NCBI RefSeq assembly: GCF_010389155.1
Contig: NC_057761.1
Coordinates: forward strand, 18,912,501 to 18,976,500
DNA: 64,000 bases
Direction of reading: 5' to 3'
Origin: Erigeron canadensis
Taxonomy: Eukaryota > Streptophyta > Magnoliopsida > Asterales > Asteraceae
The position numbers and the translations under genes are program-made. Below are positions 24,628-35,275 of the stretch, piece by piece; positions within the stretch are counted from its first letter, which is position 1, and every line of letters begins with the position of its first letter. Under the pieces are notes generated by a model. That model did no database searches, was not told the origin of the DNA, and saw only the letters and a list, made by a program, of their open reading frames with translations.

Positions 24628-24629
24628 CT

Positions 24630-25603
24630 TGTAAGTCCCAACTATTACTAGACGGGTGCTGAAGACACCTCTATGTCAATGGTGAGAGTACTTTGCAACA
24701 CTATCACTTAATCTGGACGTGACCAGTTTAGAGTGAGTAGTGTACCAAGTTAACTGAAATGTTACTTATTAAGGTGACAAGCTGAATAAGTAAATACAAT
24801 GCAATAATGTAAATGACACGTAAGTAAATATGGTGAGACAATATGTATTTTTCAAGTGTATTTTATTTATTGATTGTTAAATAAAATACAAGGTTGTTGC
24901 GGAACCAAGATAATACAAAGATGTAAATATCCTAACAACCTATGAAATACAATTGATCTATACTTGGAAATTCTCCTAACAATCGAAACACTTAAAGTTG
25001 TGAAATGTTCCTTTTTACGATTGAGAGAATATTGCACAAGTTCACCAATATTGCAGAATGTATGTGTTTGCAAAGTTGTTGAAATGCTTGGGCAAGGACC
25101 TCTATTTATAATCGAAGTATGAGCATTGGGATCTCAACTTCGACGTACAAATATGGTTGATAGCACACGAAAGTATTAGTAAATAATCCTTTGTGTGTGC
25201 TAAATAATGTAAGACAAAAAGTTACTTTATTCAACCACTCTACATCTTTGCACTTTTATCCACACAAAAGATTATTGTCCGGTTAAAAGGATGTAGTGTA
25301 AAGGGTCCTTCTCGTAATCATTGTAAAGCTTTGTAAAGGCATTTACACTGGAGGATTCTCCAGTTGATTGATCTGGTAGAATGTCAACTAGGCTTCGCTG
25401 CCATTGTCATTCTCTTTCTTCCACTTGTTGTCTTGGACTTCAATTGGAATGTCTTCAGGTATATGTCTTCAGATCTCAACTGGAGGAAGTCATCAGTTGC
25501 ATAAACTGTACATTGCAACAGGACTTCAAATATTTCGGATAATTCTTCATGCTCTCCAGATGTAACTGGAGAGATCCAGTTTTCAGCAAAACTGGACCGA
25601 ACA
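24630..25603 (-). repeat. Copia A 5' LTR (complete, 974 bp)
   Basis: Bounded by TG at 24630 and CA at 25603. TATA-like TATAAATAGA on the minus strand at 25101-25110. Aligned with the left copy throughout its last 873 bases. Confidence 0.95.
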
Positions 25604-26006
25604 AAGTTTAATGTAAATATATTAAGATTTTAAGCGTAATTGTACTATTATTTTTTATTAATGTTGTTTTTAGTAATTGTCATGATGCATATATGAAAAA
25701 CAATGCATCTTAATCTTAATCTTATCTTAATCTTAATCTTAATATATAATATAAGACAGTTAAACTAATATCTTATTAACCAATCAAATCGCTCAATTTC
25801 ATAAAATAGACTCCCGTTTACCTCATCAATTATTTTAATTATCAATTAAAAATTCTAATAATCCTAAGATAGTAACGAGCATGTGATTATTGTACTAAAA
25901 CTTGCAAAGCATAACACTTAGAACCGTATATCTTCAACATTATAAGCTTTTATGACTTACATGTATAAAAATCTAATATGATAATATCGTAAGTCTCGTG
26001 TCCGGT
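25604..26006. other. AT-rich spacer between Copia A and the chromovirus
   Basis: No gene seen. Contains a TCTTAA-type short tandem repeat at about 25708-25743. Confidence 0.5.
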
Positions 26007-28058
26007 TGAAAGGACTAGACTCAATAAACCAAAATACTAAATTTTTGTTTTTTATATATATACCCCACTGCGCCGCAGTAGGTTGAACACTCCCCACTGC
26101 GCCGCAGTGGAAAGGCTCGGCATAGAAAGAGAAGAAGCCCCACTACGCCGCAGTGGGTTTGACACACCCCCACTGCGCCACAGTGGGAGAAAATCCAAAC
26201 TTTTACGTGGGATTTCACTGCCCACCGCGCCGCAGGGGGCAAAACCACCCCCACTGCGCCGTAGTGAGCCACAGCTCAGCAAACCTAAAAAAAAACTTTT
26301 CGACACTTAATCAAACTTGCAACCTTCAAACTTCACCACAAACTTCTCAAAATACATTTCAGAGCTTACCAACAACAATATAGACACATGTTAAACATAT
26401 TTACAACATCAACTAGTTTCAAATCCATAAACGCCACCAATGGATCATTTACCCATTTTGACACCATTTTCGCCCAAAGTGTAACTTCACAAACTTTCTA
26501 AAAACTTCACACCTGATCAATTTCATAATTTTAACAAAAACATGACCATCAACTAAAAATGTACCAAGAGCCATGAGGAGGGGGATTTCTAAGCCTCTAA
26601 ACCAAAAGTCGTCATTCAACTAGAATGACCTAATACCTTCAAGTCTTGCAAAAACCACTTCAAGCTCTAATCAACTCTTCCAATCAACAACACTAGTTCT
26701 TTCTTCCGGAACTACCTATAAAAGGGTAAACAACTAAAATATAAGCAGGGGCTTAGTGAATATACTTGCATACATTTACTAATACGAAGGAGGGCAAAGT
26801 ACAAGGACTTTCACATGTAACCTATGACACCGTCATGCCACATTTACGTGCTCACCTTGCACACTAGCAACACATATATGGATCCATATAAGCTAAACAA
26901 TCATATCAATCACATCTATCGGGATTCTTAGGCCTCAGAGGTTTTTAGGCCTCATAACATAACAACTATCGGGATTCTTAGGCCCCGGAGGTTCTTAGGC
27001 CTCGTAATCACAATGCCTCACATGGGCTCATGCCACATCAATTACCACACATGGATTTACAAACTTCAACATGAAATGGTCAAAACCACCATGGGCAAAA
27101 AGGCTTCAACATGATGTGGTCAATGGATCCAATATATACATAAAGGTATGCAAATATACTCACCTCCTCCGCAAAAAGGACAACAACACTAAAACGAAAA
27201 GCACAAGCAAGCTTCAACCTATAATCATATCATAAAAGTGCATAAGCTTACATTCACAACTTGACTAGCTCAACCTAGTCATACTCAATCACTAGCCTGT
27301 CTAAACCCAAAACCCAACCCATTTGTCATTGAGTTACTTTTATCTATAACAACAACATTAATCCTACCATTTTCATCCACATTTCAATAACTAGCAAAAT
27401 TCATCTTTTCTTACAAACTCAATTTATCACATTGAACTCATCTATTTCAAAATTAAACACAGTATATAACTCATTGACAACTAGGTTAACTAAGGAATTG
27501 GGGAAAAATTAACCATAATTCATTTCCTAGCAAAACCCCCAAATTGGTTCACTCCAAGAACCCTAAATTCAGAAGAAAGAAGAAAACTAAATTAGGAGAA
27601 ATCAATACCTCACTAAGTAATGGCTAATTCAAGATTTAAATTGAAAATCCTCCTTTCCCCCTCTTCCTTGAAATTTTCGGCCACCACCACTCAAAACCCA
27701 CAAACCCTAGCTTTTTAATTTCTTGAATGAAGATTATATGATGGTGATGTTTAGTATAATGATTTCCCTTTTTGAATTAGAGAGAGTTAAGCTTTTGATT
27801 TTGAAAGAAAGAGATGGAATTGCATGAGGAAGTGAAGAAGAAGATAGTAGAAATATGAGTAAGGAAAATGTATATGGCTGGCACTCTTTATGGGTGCCAT
27901 GGCCCACTTCTAAATTTGTGGGTATTTTACCCGTTATCCGTTAAAGTTCCAACTAAATTAACCCCATATCCAAAAATAAAATACTAGGAAATTAATTTAA
28001 TGTCAAAACTATGAAAATTGGTTAATTTCTTTTACCTTAAAATCCTTGGGGTGTTACA
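26007..28058 (-). repeat. Gypsy 1 3' LTR (2052 bp)
   Basis: Begins TGAAAGGACTAGACTC and ends GGGGTGTTACA on the plus strand. Holds six copies of a CCACTGCGCCGCAGTGG-like palindrome (26067-26270) and a roughly 55-bp duplication around CTATCGGGATTCTTAGGCC (26925-27005) that is single in the other LTR. TATA-like GTATAT on the minus strand near 27868-27875. Confidence 0.95.
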
Positions 28059-28075
28059 ACTCTCCCCCCACTTGG
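28059..28075 (-). other. Gypsy 1 polypurine tract
   Basis: The minus strand reads AAGTGGGGGGAGAGT directly before the LTR start TGTAACACCCC. Confidence 0.82.
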
Positions 28076-28109
28076 AACGGATCACGGCCTTGTGATCCAA
28101 GCCATATGC

Positions 28110-29424
28110 AAAGACGGATAGTAAACTAGGACGTCATGCTCAGACTCCCATGTACAATTGGACATCTTACCATGCTTCTACAAAATCTTATAGGTTCTCA
28201 CCATTTTATTTTGTACCCTTCTAAGCTCTTCTTCCACAATGATAATCGGCTCCTCAATGTAATTCAATTTGTTATCGACCTCAATTTCATTTTTAAAGGT
28301 ACATAAGTAGATTCGTCGGTTAGGCACTTTCTAAGATGAGACACATGAAACGTAGGATGTATTCCCGAAAGCTCATCCAGTAACTCCAAACGGTATGCCA
28401 CCTTGCCAACTTTAGCCAAGATTTTGAACGGGCCAATAAAACGAGGACTCAACTTTCCACGCTTTCGGAACCGTAAAACACCTTTCCATGGAGAGACCTT
28501 CAACAAAACACGATCACCAACATTGAATTCGGTGGGCCTTCTTTGTTTATCCGCATATGACTTTTTTCGGTCTTGAGCCGCCTTAAAGCTTTCCTTGATC
28601 ACATCAATCTTTTCGATGGTTTTTAGTACCACTTCTGTGCCCCCTATCTCTCTTTGGCCTACTTCTCCCCAACATATTGGAAATCGACACTTCCTCCCAT
28701 ACAACATTTCATATAGTGGCATTTGAATACTCGAATGATAGTTATTGTTGTAAGAGAATTCTACCAAAGGCAAGTGAAGATCCCAAGTGCCTCCAAAATC
28801 GATTATACATGCCTGTAGCATGTCTTCAAGCGTTTGAATGGTCCTTTCACTTTGACCAACCGTTTGAGGATGGTAGGCGGTGCTAAACTTGAGCTTGGTA
28901 CCCATTTCATCATGAAATTTTCGCCAAAAGTGATAAGTGAACCGAGTGTCTCTATCCGAGATGATGGAGATGGGAACTCCATGCCTTGTTACAACTTCCT
29001 TTACGTAGATCCTTGCCAACACCTCGGATGATGATGTCTCACGAATAGGAAGAAATAAGGCACTCTTGGTTAATATATCAACTGTTACCCAAATCGTATC
29101 GAATTGATTTCTAGGCGTTTTGGGCAATTTGGTGACAAAGTCCACAGTAATATTTTCCCACTTCCATTTGGGAATTTCCAATGGTTGCATCATACCATAA
29201 GGCTTTTGGTGCTCCGCCTTCACTTGTGCACAAGTCAAACACTTCTCGACATATTTCACATCACGCTTCATTCCGGGCCACCAATACTCTACTTTTAAAT
29301 CATGATACATCTTTGTAGCACCGGGGTGAATGGAGTACTTGGATTTGTGAGCTTCGTCAAGCAAAACTTGTTTCAACTCACAAGAGAATGGGATCCAAAT
29401 CCTCCCAACTTGTAAGGTAAGGCC
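28110..29424 (-). pseudogene. Gypsy 1 integrase with remnant chromodomain
   Basis: 28264-29424 is open: zinc-finger region (HPGATKMYHDLKVEYWWPGM, CLTCAQVKAEHQ), then catalytic core with ITVDFVTKLP, SDRDTRFTYHFW and HPQTVGQSERTIQTLEDML. Asp, Asp and Glu positions are visible. The C-terminal part ends with the usual IGPFKIL..YRLELL..HPTFHVSHLRKC. A stretch in a nearby frame down to about 28110 (EEPIIIVEEELRRV..CTWESEHDVLVYYPSLH) matches the pattern of a chromovirus chromodomain. The start is removed by solo LTR 2, so this copy cannot be translated from pol. Confidence 0.9.
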
Positions 29425-29429
29425 ACGGG

Positions 29430-32427
29430 TGTAACACCCCGCTAAAGCGGAATATACGGGATGCACAGATAAGCACAATTGCACAGAGTACAAGTTCCAA
29501 TACAGCCATTACTATATTTAAAGAACAGAAGTACGATTCTTATTACAGAACATAAATGAACTTAGAATAGTCAATATCTGGAAGACGGAACAATTGTCTT
29601 TTAAGAACAGAACTTGAACTGATGTAGTAAGGAAGATCTTCATAGCTCCTGAAGTTGTACGCTCGACAATCGCCAAAAGTATGAGCTTAGAAGGGAAGAC
29701 TCCTATGCTAAAGAACTATGAACCTAGCCTGAAAAGCATGTAAGTTCGAAAGGTCAACTACAAAAGTAGTTGGTGAGATTCACATAATGTACTTTTAGTT
29801 TACATATACGTATATATGTATAATAAGAACATGATCATAAGTTTTGTACGTCGAACCAATGTACTTTGTAATAATAAGGACTAGGTCAAGATCTGCACTT
29901 TGAACATAAGTACTTTATGATAGTAAGAACTAGGTCAAGAACTGCACTTTGAACACAAGCACTTTATAATAGTATGAATAGAACAAGCACATATAATAAA
30001 CTTTGGTTATAAGTTTTCACTGATAAACCGATTGGCCAAAACTGAACCTTAATGTAATAGTATGCTCATATAGCTCAAGTACGTCAAGTAAGATCTATGT
30101 CAGAACAATGACATGAACAAGAACAAGTAATATGCATCCTCCTGAACTGTGGAGAATGAGGGTGGGACTACCCTAAATAGCGCTGCCCATAATTACTTAC
30201 GGTTCATTCCCTAAACTGTGGGATATGAATTGATAGCAGTGAACAAGAACTGAACAAGTACATGTACGAACTAGAACATAATAAAGATCAAGTACAGTAG
30301 TACAAATGTATTTAAGATCCTGCCCATTCAAGACTTAAATACTCCTTCAAACAGTTTAAGAATCATTTCATAAGTAGTTCAAGATCAAGCTCATAATATA
30401 GTACGTAAAATAGTTCACGAACATATGTACAAGTACGAAAATAGTTTTCATGCTTTTCAGTCCCCGGTAAAGAACTTTGAACAAATGTACGAAAGGGGGA
30501 TTAGTGAACTCACAGTGGTCCGGTACAAGCACATAGGACTAGCATAGAGAACAAGTACAGAGAACAAGCACAGAGATAGATAAGTATATCTATCGAAATC
30601 CAGGCACGTCTTGATGGATTCCTAAGCACATAATGATCATAAAGAAGTACGTATATTAGTTCATGTGATTATTCAATCACAAAATGCCCTTGATGAACTG
30701 ATGATTTGGTCCTTTGAAGATCTTTGAACGTTTTGACTCGAAAGAGTTTTAAATGAACTTTAAGTACATGAACTGGACTCGAACTGAACGGCTTTGAACT
30801 CACACTTAAGTACTTATCGTGTTAATGAGTTGAACATGTCTTTAATGATGAACTTTTAGTCTTTAGAACTCAATTTAATTGATCATAGAACTCGTACTTT
30901 GATAATCAAGATAGAACATGTCTTATTGGTACTTTAATTAGGGTTTGCACTTTGTACGTCATCTTAGATCGAACCATGATCTAGCTTAGGTGTTAATGAA
31001 TAACCTTTGATGTGTTTAATCAAGTAATGATGTTGTTATGAACTGATTAGATGTTTAAGGATCAAGTGTGGTGTGTTAAAGAACAAGTACAAGTCGTATT
31101 ATGATGAACATAGGATCATTTTAGGGTTTCAATGCCAAGATCGTCTTAGAGGACAGCCAAGATCGTCCCATTTTGTCATGACAAGATCGTTTTAGGTGCA
31201 ATAGAAGAAGATCATTTCTCGAAGATCGTTTTAGGTTCTCCCAAGGTCAAGATCGTCTTGGGTTCTCGAGCACAAGATCGTCTTAGTGAACATGAAGTCA
31301 AGATCGTCTTGGTGGCTAAGGCTCAAGATCGTCTTGGCCACCAAGGATGAAGATCGTTCCAAGAACAAGGTACAAGTTCGATTCAATGAACAAGTGTTTG
31401 AGCAAAACCAATCCGAAGGATCGGTTACCCAATGAACATACCAACAACACCACAACACCACACAAGATCGAACCATTATGAACATGAACCAAGAGAGCTG
31501 GCCAGAACGATCTTGGGCTCAAGATCGTTTCTCAGGACCGTTTCAAGTGCCAAACATGGTTGAAACAAGAGCAATTTCATAGCACAAGGATCTAGATCGA
31601 ATCCGGGACAAGTTAGAACATGAAACTTGTACATATATGCACATAAACACTAACCATTAACACTTTTAACGATTTCAAGATCATCTATAACATAAAATAG
31701 GTGTGGCACATCCAGAACAAGTTTTCCTGCTTTTTCAAAAATGGGTTTTGGAGATTCAAGCATGTTATGGCCCAAATTTGAACACACATATATGTTATCA
31801 AACACATTTAGACACAAACCCATTAAACATTAACACGATTTCATATCAAAATTGGACCAAATCATCAAGAACATAAAGTTGGAAAAGTTCATTTTTAATT
31901 TGATCAAAAACTCATAATTTGTTGTTACCTGAGATTTGATTCCAGAAACACGTTTAGATTATCACAAGTATGCAAAAAGTACAAATGATTTTGGTTTAAC
32001 AACACAAAATCAAAGATTGAATTTAGTGTGTGAAAATGTGGCTGCACTATGTGTTTTAGAGTGAGAAAGAAGAGAGAAGAAGAAGATGAATAGTGATAGT
32101 TTTTCTCTCTCTAGGGTTCTCATCTTTTCAGTATATACATTTCCCATATTTAATGGACTTCATAAATGCAAGGACCATTTGCGAACATTTTGAACTAGAA
32201 CTTTTATGAACATGAACGTTTATGAACCGAACTTTAATATTTCATTGCACATAATTATGAACTCGTCATATAAATCAAGATTTTAGATCAAATCGACCTT
32301 CATGCAAGCACATAATGGGTGTCTAAAGTACGTCAAGAACTTAATCAAATTGAACTGTCCGACCGTTCTAATGGCAAATGTACGTTGTTAAGAACTTAAT
32401 AAGAACATTTCTAAGACGGTTGTTACA
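29430..32427 (-). mobile_element. Solo LTR 2 (2998 bp) nested in Gypsy 1 pol
   Basis: Starts TGTAACACCCCGC, ends TTGTTACA, flanked by the exact duplication ACGGG (29425-29429 and 32428-32432). No coding potential, so a solo LTR. A TATA-like TGTATATACTG on the minus strand near 32128-32140, followed by a CT-rich leader, indicates minus orientation with U3 of about 290 bp. 31130-31560 contains about ten AGATCGTC/AGATCGTTT motifs and blocks shared with the Copia B leader. Confidence 0.93.
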
Positions 32428-32432
32428 ACGGG

Positions 32433-32934
32433 AATCCTTGGTAAAGTATTGAATTTGACCTTGAATTTTTTCTCTTATTAGATCTCGTTGCAAGGCCTTC
32501 TCTTGAGCTTCTCTAATTTGGTCCAAGAAATCGTTGGTGATCAAAACCCAAAGGGGAGAAACGACTATGGCGTGATGAGAGCTCTTCTGACTCAAGGCGT
32601 CCGCTACCACATTAGCTTTCCCGGGATGGTACAAAATCTCGCAATCATAATCTTTCAAAAGATCTAGCCATCTACGTTGAGGATTGTTAAGATCTCTTTG
32701 CTCAAAGAAGTACTTGAGGCTTTTATGGTCGGAATATATGGTAAACTTGACTTCATAAAGGTATTGGCGCCAAATTTTCAAAGCAAAGACCACCGCCGCT
32801 GCATCCAAGTCATGGGTAGGATATCGTTTTTCATGTTCTTTCAATTGCCTAGAAGCATAGGCAATGACTTTACCTCGTTGCATAAGAACACAACCAAGGC
32901 CATTAGATGATGCATCACAATACTCCACCATCAC
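32433..32934 (-). pseudogene. Gypsy 1 RNase H
   Basis: Contains [43 protein letters not shown] and [11 protein letters not shown], followed by the tether [15 protein letters not shown]. The frame is open, but it is separated from RT by a deletion and from integrase by solo LTR 2. The D-E-D catalytic residues are visible, yet no complete Pol can be produced. Confidence 0.9.
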
Positions 32935-33241
32935 AACCAGGATACTTGTTCTTTATGGTGACTTTATTGAGTTCGTGATAGTCGATGCACATACGTATAC
33001 TTCCATCCTTCTTCTTGACAAAAAGTACCAGTGCACCCCATGGAGAGTTACTAGGTTGAATAAAACCCTTGTCAAGTAATTCTTGTAGTTGCTTCATCAT
33101 CTCTTGCATTTCCGTTGGAGCCAAACGATAAGGAGCTTTAGCAATGGGGTTAGCTCCCGGAATAGGATCAATTGAGAATTCAACTTCTATCACCGTAAAC
33201 AATAGGGATGTATTCGATAGATAGGGGTTGCTTCTCAACAT
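32935..33241 (-). pseudogene. Gypsy 1 reverse transcriptase, N-terminal remnant
   Basis: Shows [20 protein letters not shown], the primer-grip side [16 protein letters not shown] and [17 protein letters not shown], then jumps directly to RNase H sequence. The palm core with the YxDD catalytic motif and the thumb is missing: a deletion of roughly 0.8-0.9 kb judged against typical chromovirus spacing. Confidence 0.9.
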
Positions 33242-33659
33242 CTACGATGTGAGCAAGATAAGCATGACATCCATGAGATATGTAACGTTTGGCACGAGCA
33301 AAAGTACACACAGATATAGAACGTTCTTTCCTATCACCGTAAACCACCAAGTCTTTGCCCTTAGAAGTCTTCAAATATACCGCTTTTTCATCACATGCGA
33401 TCTTGGCGTTATAAGAGCTCAACCAATCCATACCTATGATTATGTCAAACTCTCCCATTGGAAAAGGAATTAGATTAGCTTGGAAGAGTTCCGAAGAGAT
33501 TTTGATTTCACACCCTTTATACACATCCTTCACTAATTCCGTCCTACCATTACCAACCTCAACTTGCAAAGTATTTTCTAGACATGACTTAGACACGGGA
33601 ATAACATGAATTACTCTAGTTGCAACAAATGATCTATTCACCCCCGAATCAAAGAGAAT
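33180..33659 (-). pseudogene. Gypsy 1 aspartic protease
   Basis: A protease fold segment with VNRSFVATR, FPMGEFDIIIGMDWLSSYNA and CDEKAVYL. The active-site Asp-Ser-Gly is encoded at about 33643-33652 but in a frame offset from the upstream gag, because of a one-base change near 33655-33660. It overlaps the start of the RT remnant. Confidence 0.85.
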
Positions 33660-34946
33660 TCACATAGGCACATTATATACAAGAAATGTACCTGTGACAA
33701 CATCATCCGTGTCTCTTGCTTGCTCCACCGTGAGTTGAAAAGATCTTCCACGTGGGTTTCCATGAACTTGGGCGTTCTTCCTCTCCGCCTCCCTCCTTCT
33801 TTCTTTGAGTCTGTCCTCCTCGGTCAACTTAGGGCATGAGCTTCTCATATGACCCTCCTCAAAGCATTTGAAGCATATAATGGGTTTTTGAGGTTTAGAC
33901 CTACATTCCCGACTAGTGTGCCCCGGCTTCCCACAAGTATAACAGCCCTTATCCGCCGCCTTACATACCCCCGAATGATTCTTTTTGCATTGGCGGCAAA
34001 AAGGAACATTTCTTCTATTTGAGTGGTTACCGGAACTACCCTCTTGTCTAGGCCACTTGCTTGGAGAATTTACATTTTCATACCTTCTTTTCAAAACACC
34101 TTCATCAACCCTCGACATCTCAATTTCATGATCTCGGGCCACATCCGCCAACATGAAGAAAGATTCCATTTGACGCAAGCTAATCTTCTCCCGAATATTC
34201 TTCCTCAACTTCAAATAAAATTGCTCCTTGAGCAATTGGTCATTTTCAAGAACATCCGGACAAAATTGAGCCTTGTCCAATAATTGGGCTTGAAATTCGT
34301 TCAAGCTCATGTTGCCTTGACAATCATTTAGAAATTCACTTCTCAACTTCATTACTTCAGCCTCCGACCGAAACTCCTTGAAGAACATGGCCTTAAACTC
34401 GGGCCATTCCACATTATCTAGAGCCCCCTTCTTGATGGCCAACAATCCGTCCCACCATCTCTTCCCACCGTTCCTTAGCATACCTATCGCAAATATGACC
34501 TTCAAATGTTCGAGGCATTGACTAGTGCGAAATGCCCCTTCAATTTCCGATATCCACCGAGTAAAAATGATGGGATCACGGTCACCGAAAAACTCGGGTG
34601 GGTGGCACACTTCAAAATCTCAAAAGGTGAATTTTTTCTTATAAAATCTCTCTCCCGTTACTTCCACATCTTTCTCCTCCTCAGTCTTTTTGCCTTTATC
34701 CTTGGCATCCCTTTTTTCAAACTCTCGTTGCACATTAATCGTAACTTCTTCTTTGATCATTTGAGCAATGTGATCATTCACTGCTCCTTCCAATGTTGCA
34801 TTCAACCGTTTGAGTAAAGCAGGAGTGTACTTTTCTAACGCTCTACCAATTTGATCCGATATATCCATGCTATCCTCATCAAACACGGGCCCTTCTTCTT
34901 CATTTTGTCTATGGTGCTCATCTTCGTCATTATGATGATCGGCCAT
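33660..34946 (-). pseudogene. Gypsy 1 gag (Retrotrans_gag plus two zinc knuckles)
   Basis: Begins at ATG 34946 with an acidic His/Asp/Glu-rich N-terminus (34620-34946). A TGA at 34620 follows, and the capsid continues in 33660-34610: PPEFFGDRDPIIFTRWISEI, LRNGGKRWWDGLL, EFKAMFFKEFRSEAEV, LNEFQAQLLDKAQFCPDVL. Two CCHC knuckles follow, CYTCGKPGHTSREC (about 33910-33951) and CFKCFEEGHMRSSC (about 33835-33876), with a preceding Cys-rich FCRQCKKNHSGVC. Otherwise well conserved. Confidence 0.9.
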
Positions 34947-35275
34947 GCTATAATAAGAGTAAACAAGCTGATTTAAACGCGCAATCTATTTCTCCTTACG
35001 AACTAAAAGGCCAAAACCTAGAACTTCATACAAAACCGTCCCAAGTTTTGATGCCGTTAGTTTATAAATTTGTTAGTACTTCAACCACAATAAGGCTGGC
35101 TTATTATTGTGCTTTAAATACTAGCAAGTGGATAAACTAGCATCATCAAACGCATTTTTCGGTCCCATATAAAATTTCGGTCACCTAAGGTCGAGTCTCA
35201 ACTAAGGTTTAAGTCTAGGCACTCTCTACACGAGGGAATACCTAAATACCTTAAACCTCGGCTCTCATATCAACT
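34947..35275 (-). other. Gypsy 1 leader and degenerate primer binding site
   Basis: Untranslated stretch between gag and the 5' LTR. The minus strand at 35262-35274 reads TTGATATGAGAGC, two mismatches from the usual tRNA-Met primer site. Confidence 0.65.

Larger units (their letters stand above)
1..25603 (-). mobile_element. Copia A: SIRE/Maximus-like Ty1/Copia retrotransposon, nested and decayed
   Basis: Minus-strand element. Order from the right: LTR 24630-25603, tRNA-Met type primer site 24616-24627, gag, then protease, integrase, reverse transcriptase and RNase H (Copia order, integrase before RT), a long extra 3' ORF, polypurine tract 874-884 and left LTR 1-873. The left LTR lacks its first 101 bases because the window starts inside it. 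The two LTRs align without gaps over 873 positions with about 24 differences (roughly 97% identity by hand count). A long LTR plus an ORF between pol and the 3' LTR is the SIRE/Maximus arrangement. Two younger insertions (1314-2809 and 11575-23320) split it. Multiple stops and frameshifts make it non-autonomous. The right flank starts AAGTT; the matching left target duplication lies outside the window. Confidence 0.93.

Noticed and set aside
26021..26310. Overlapping ORFs on both strands with CGAVG / LRRSG repeats
   Set aside because: They arise from the GC palindrome units in the Gypsy 1 LTR (also at 35265-35536). No independent coding evidence.
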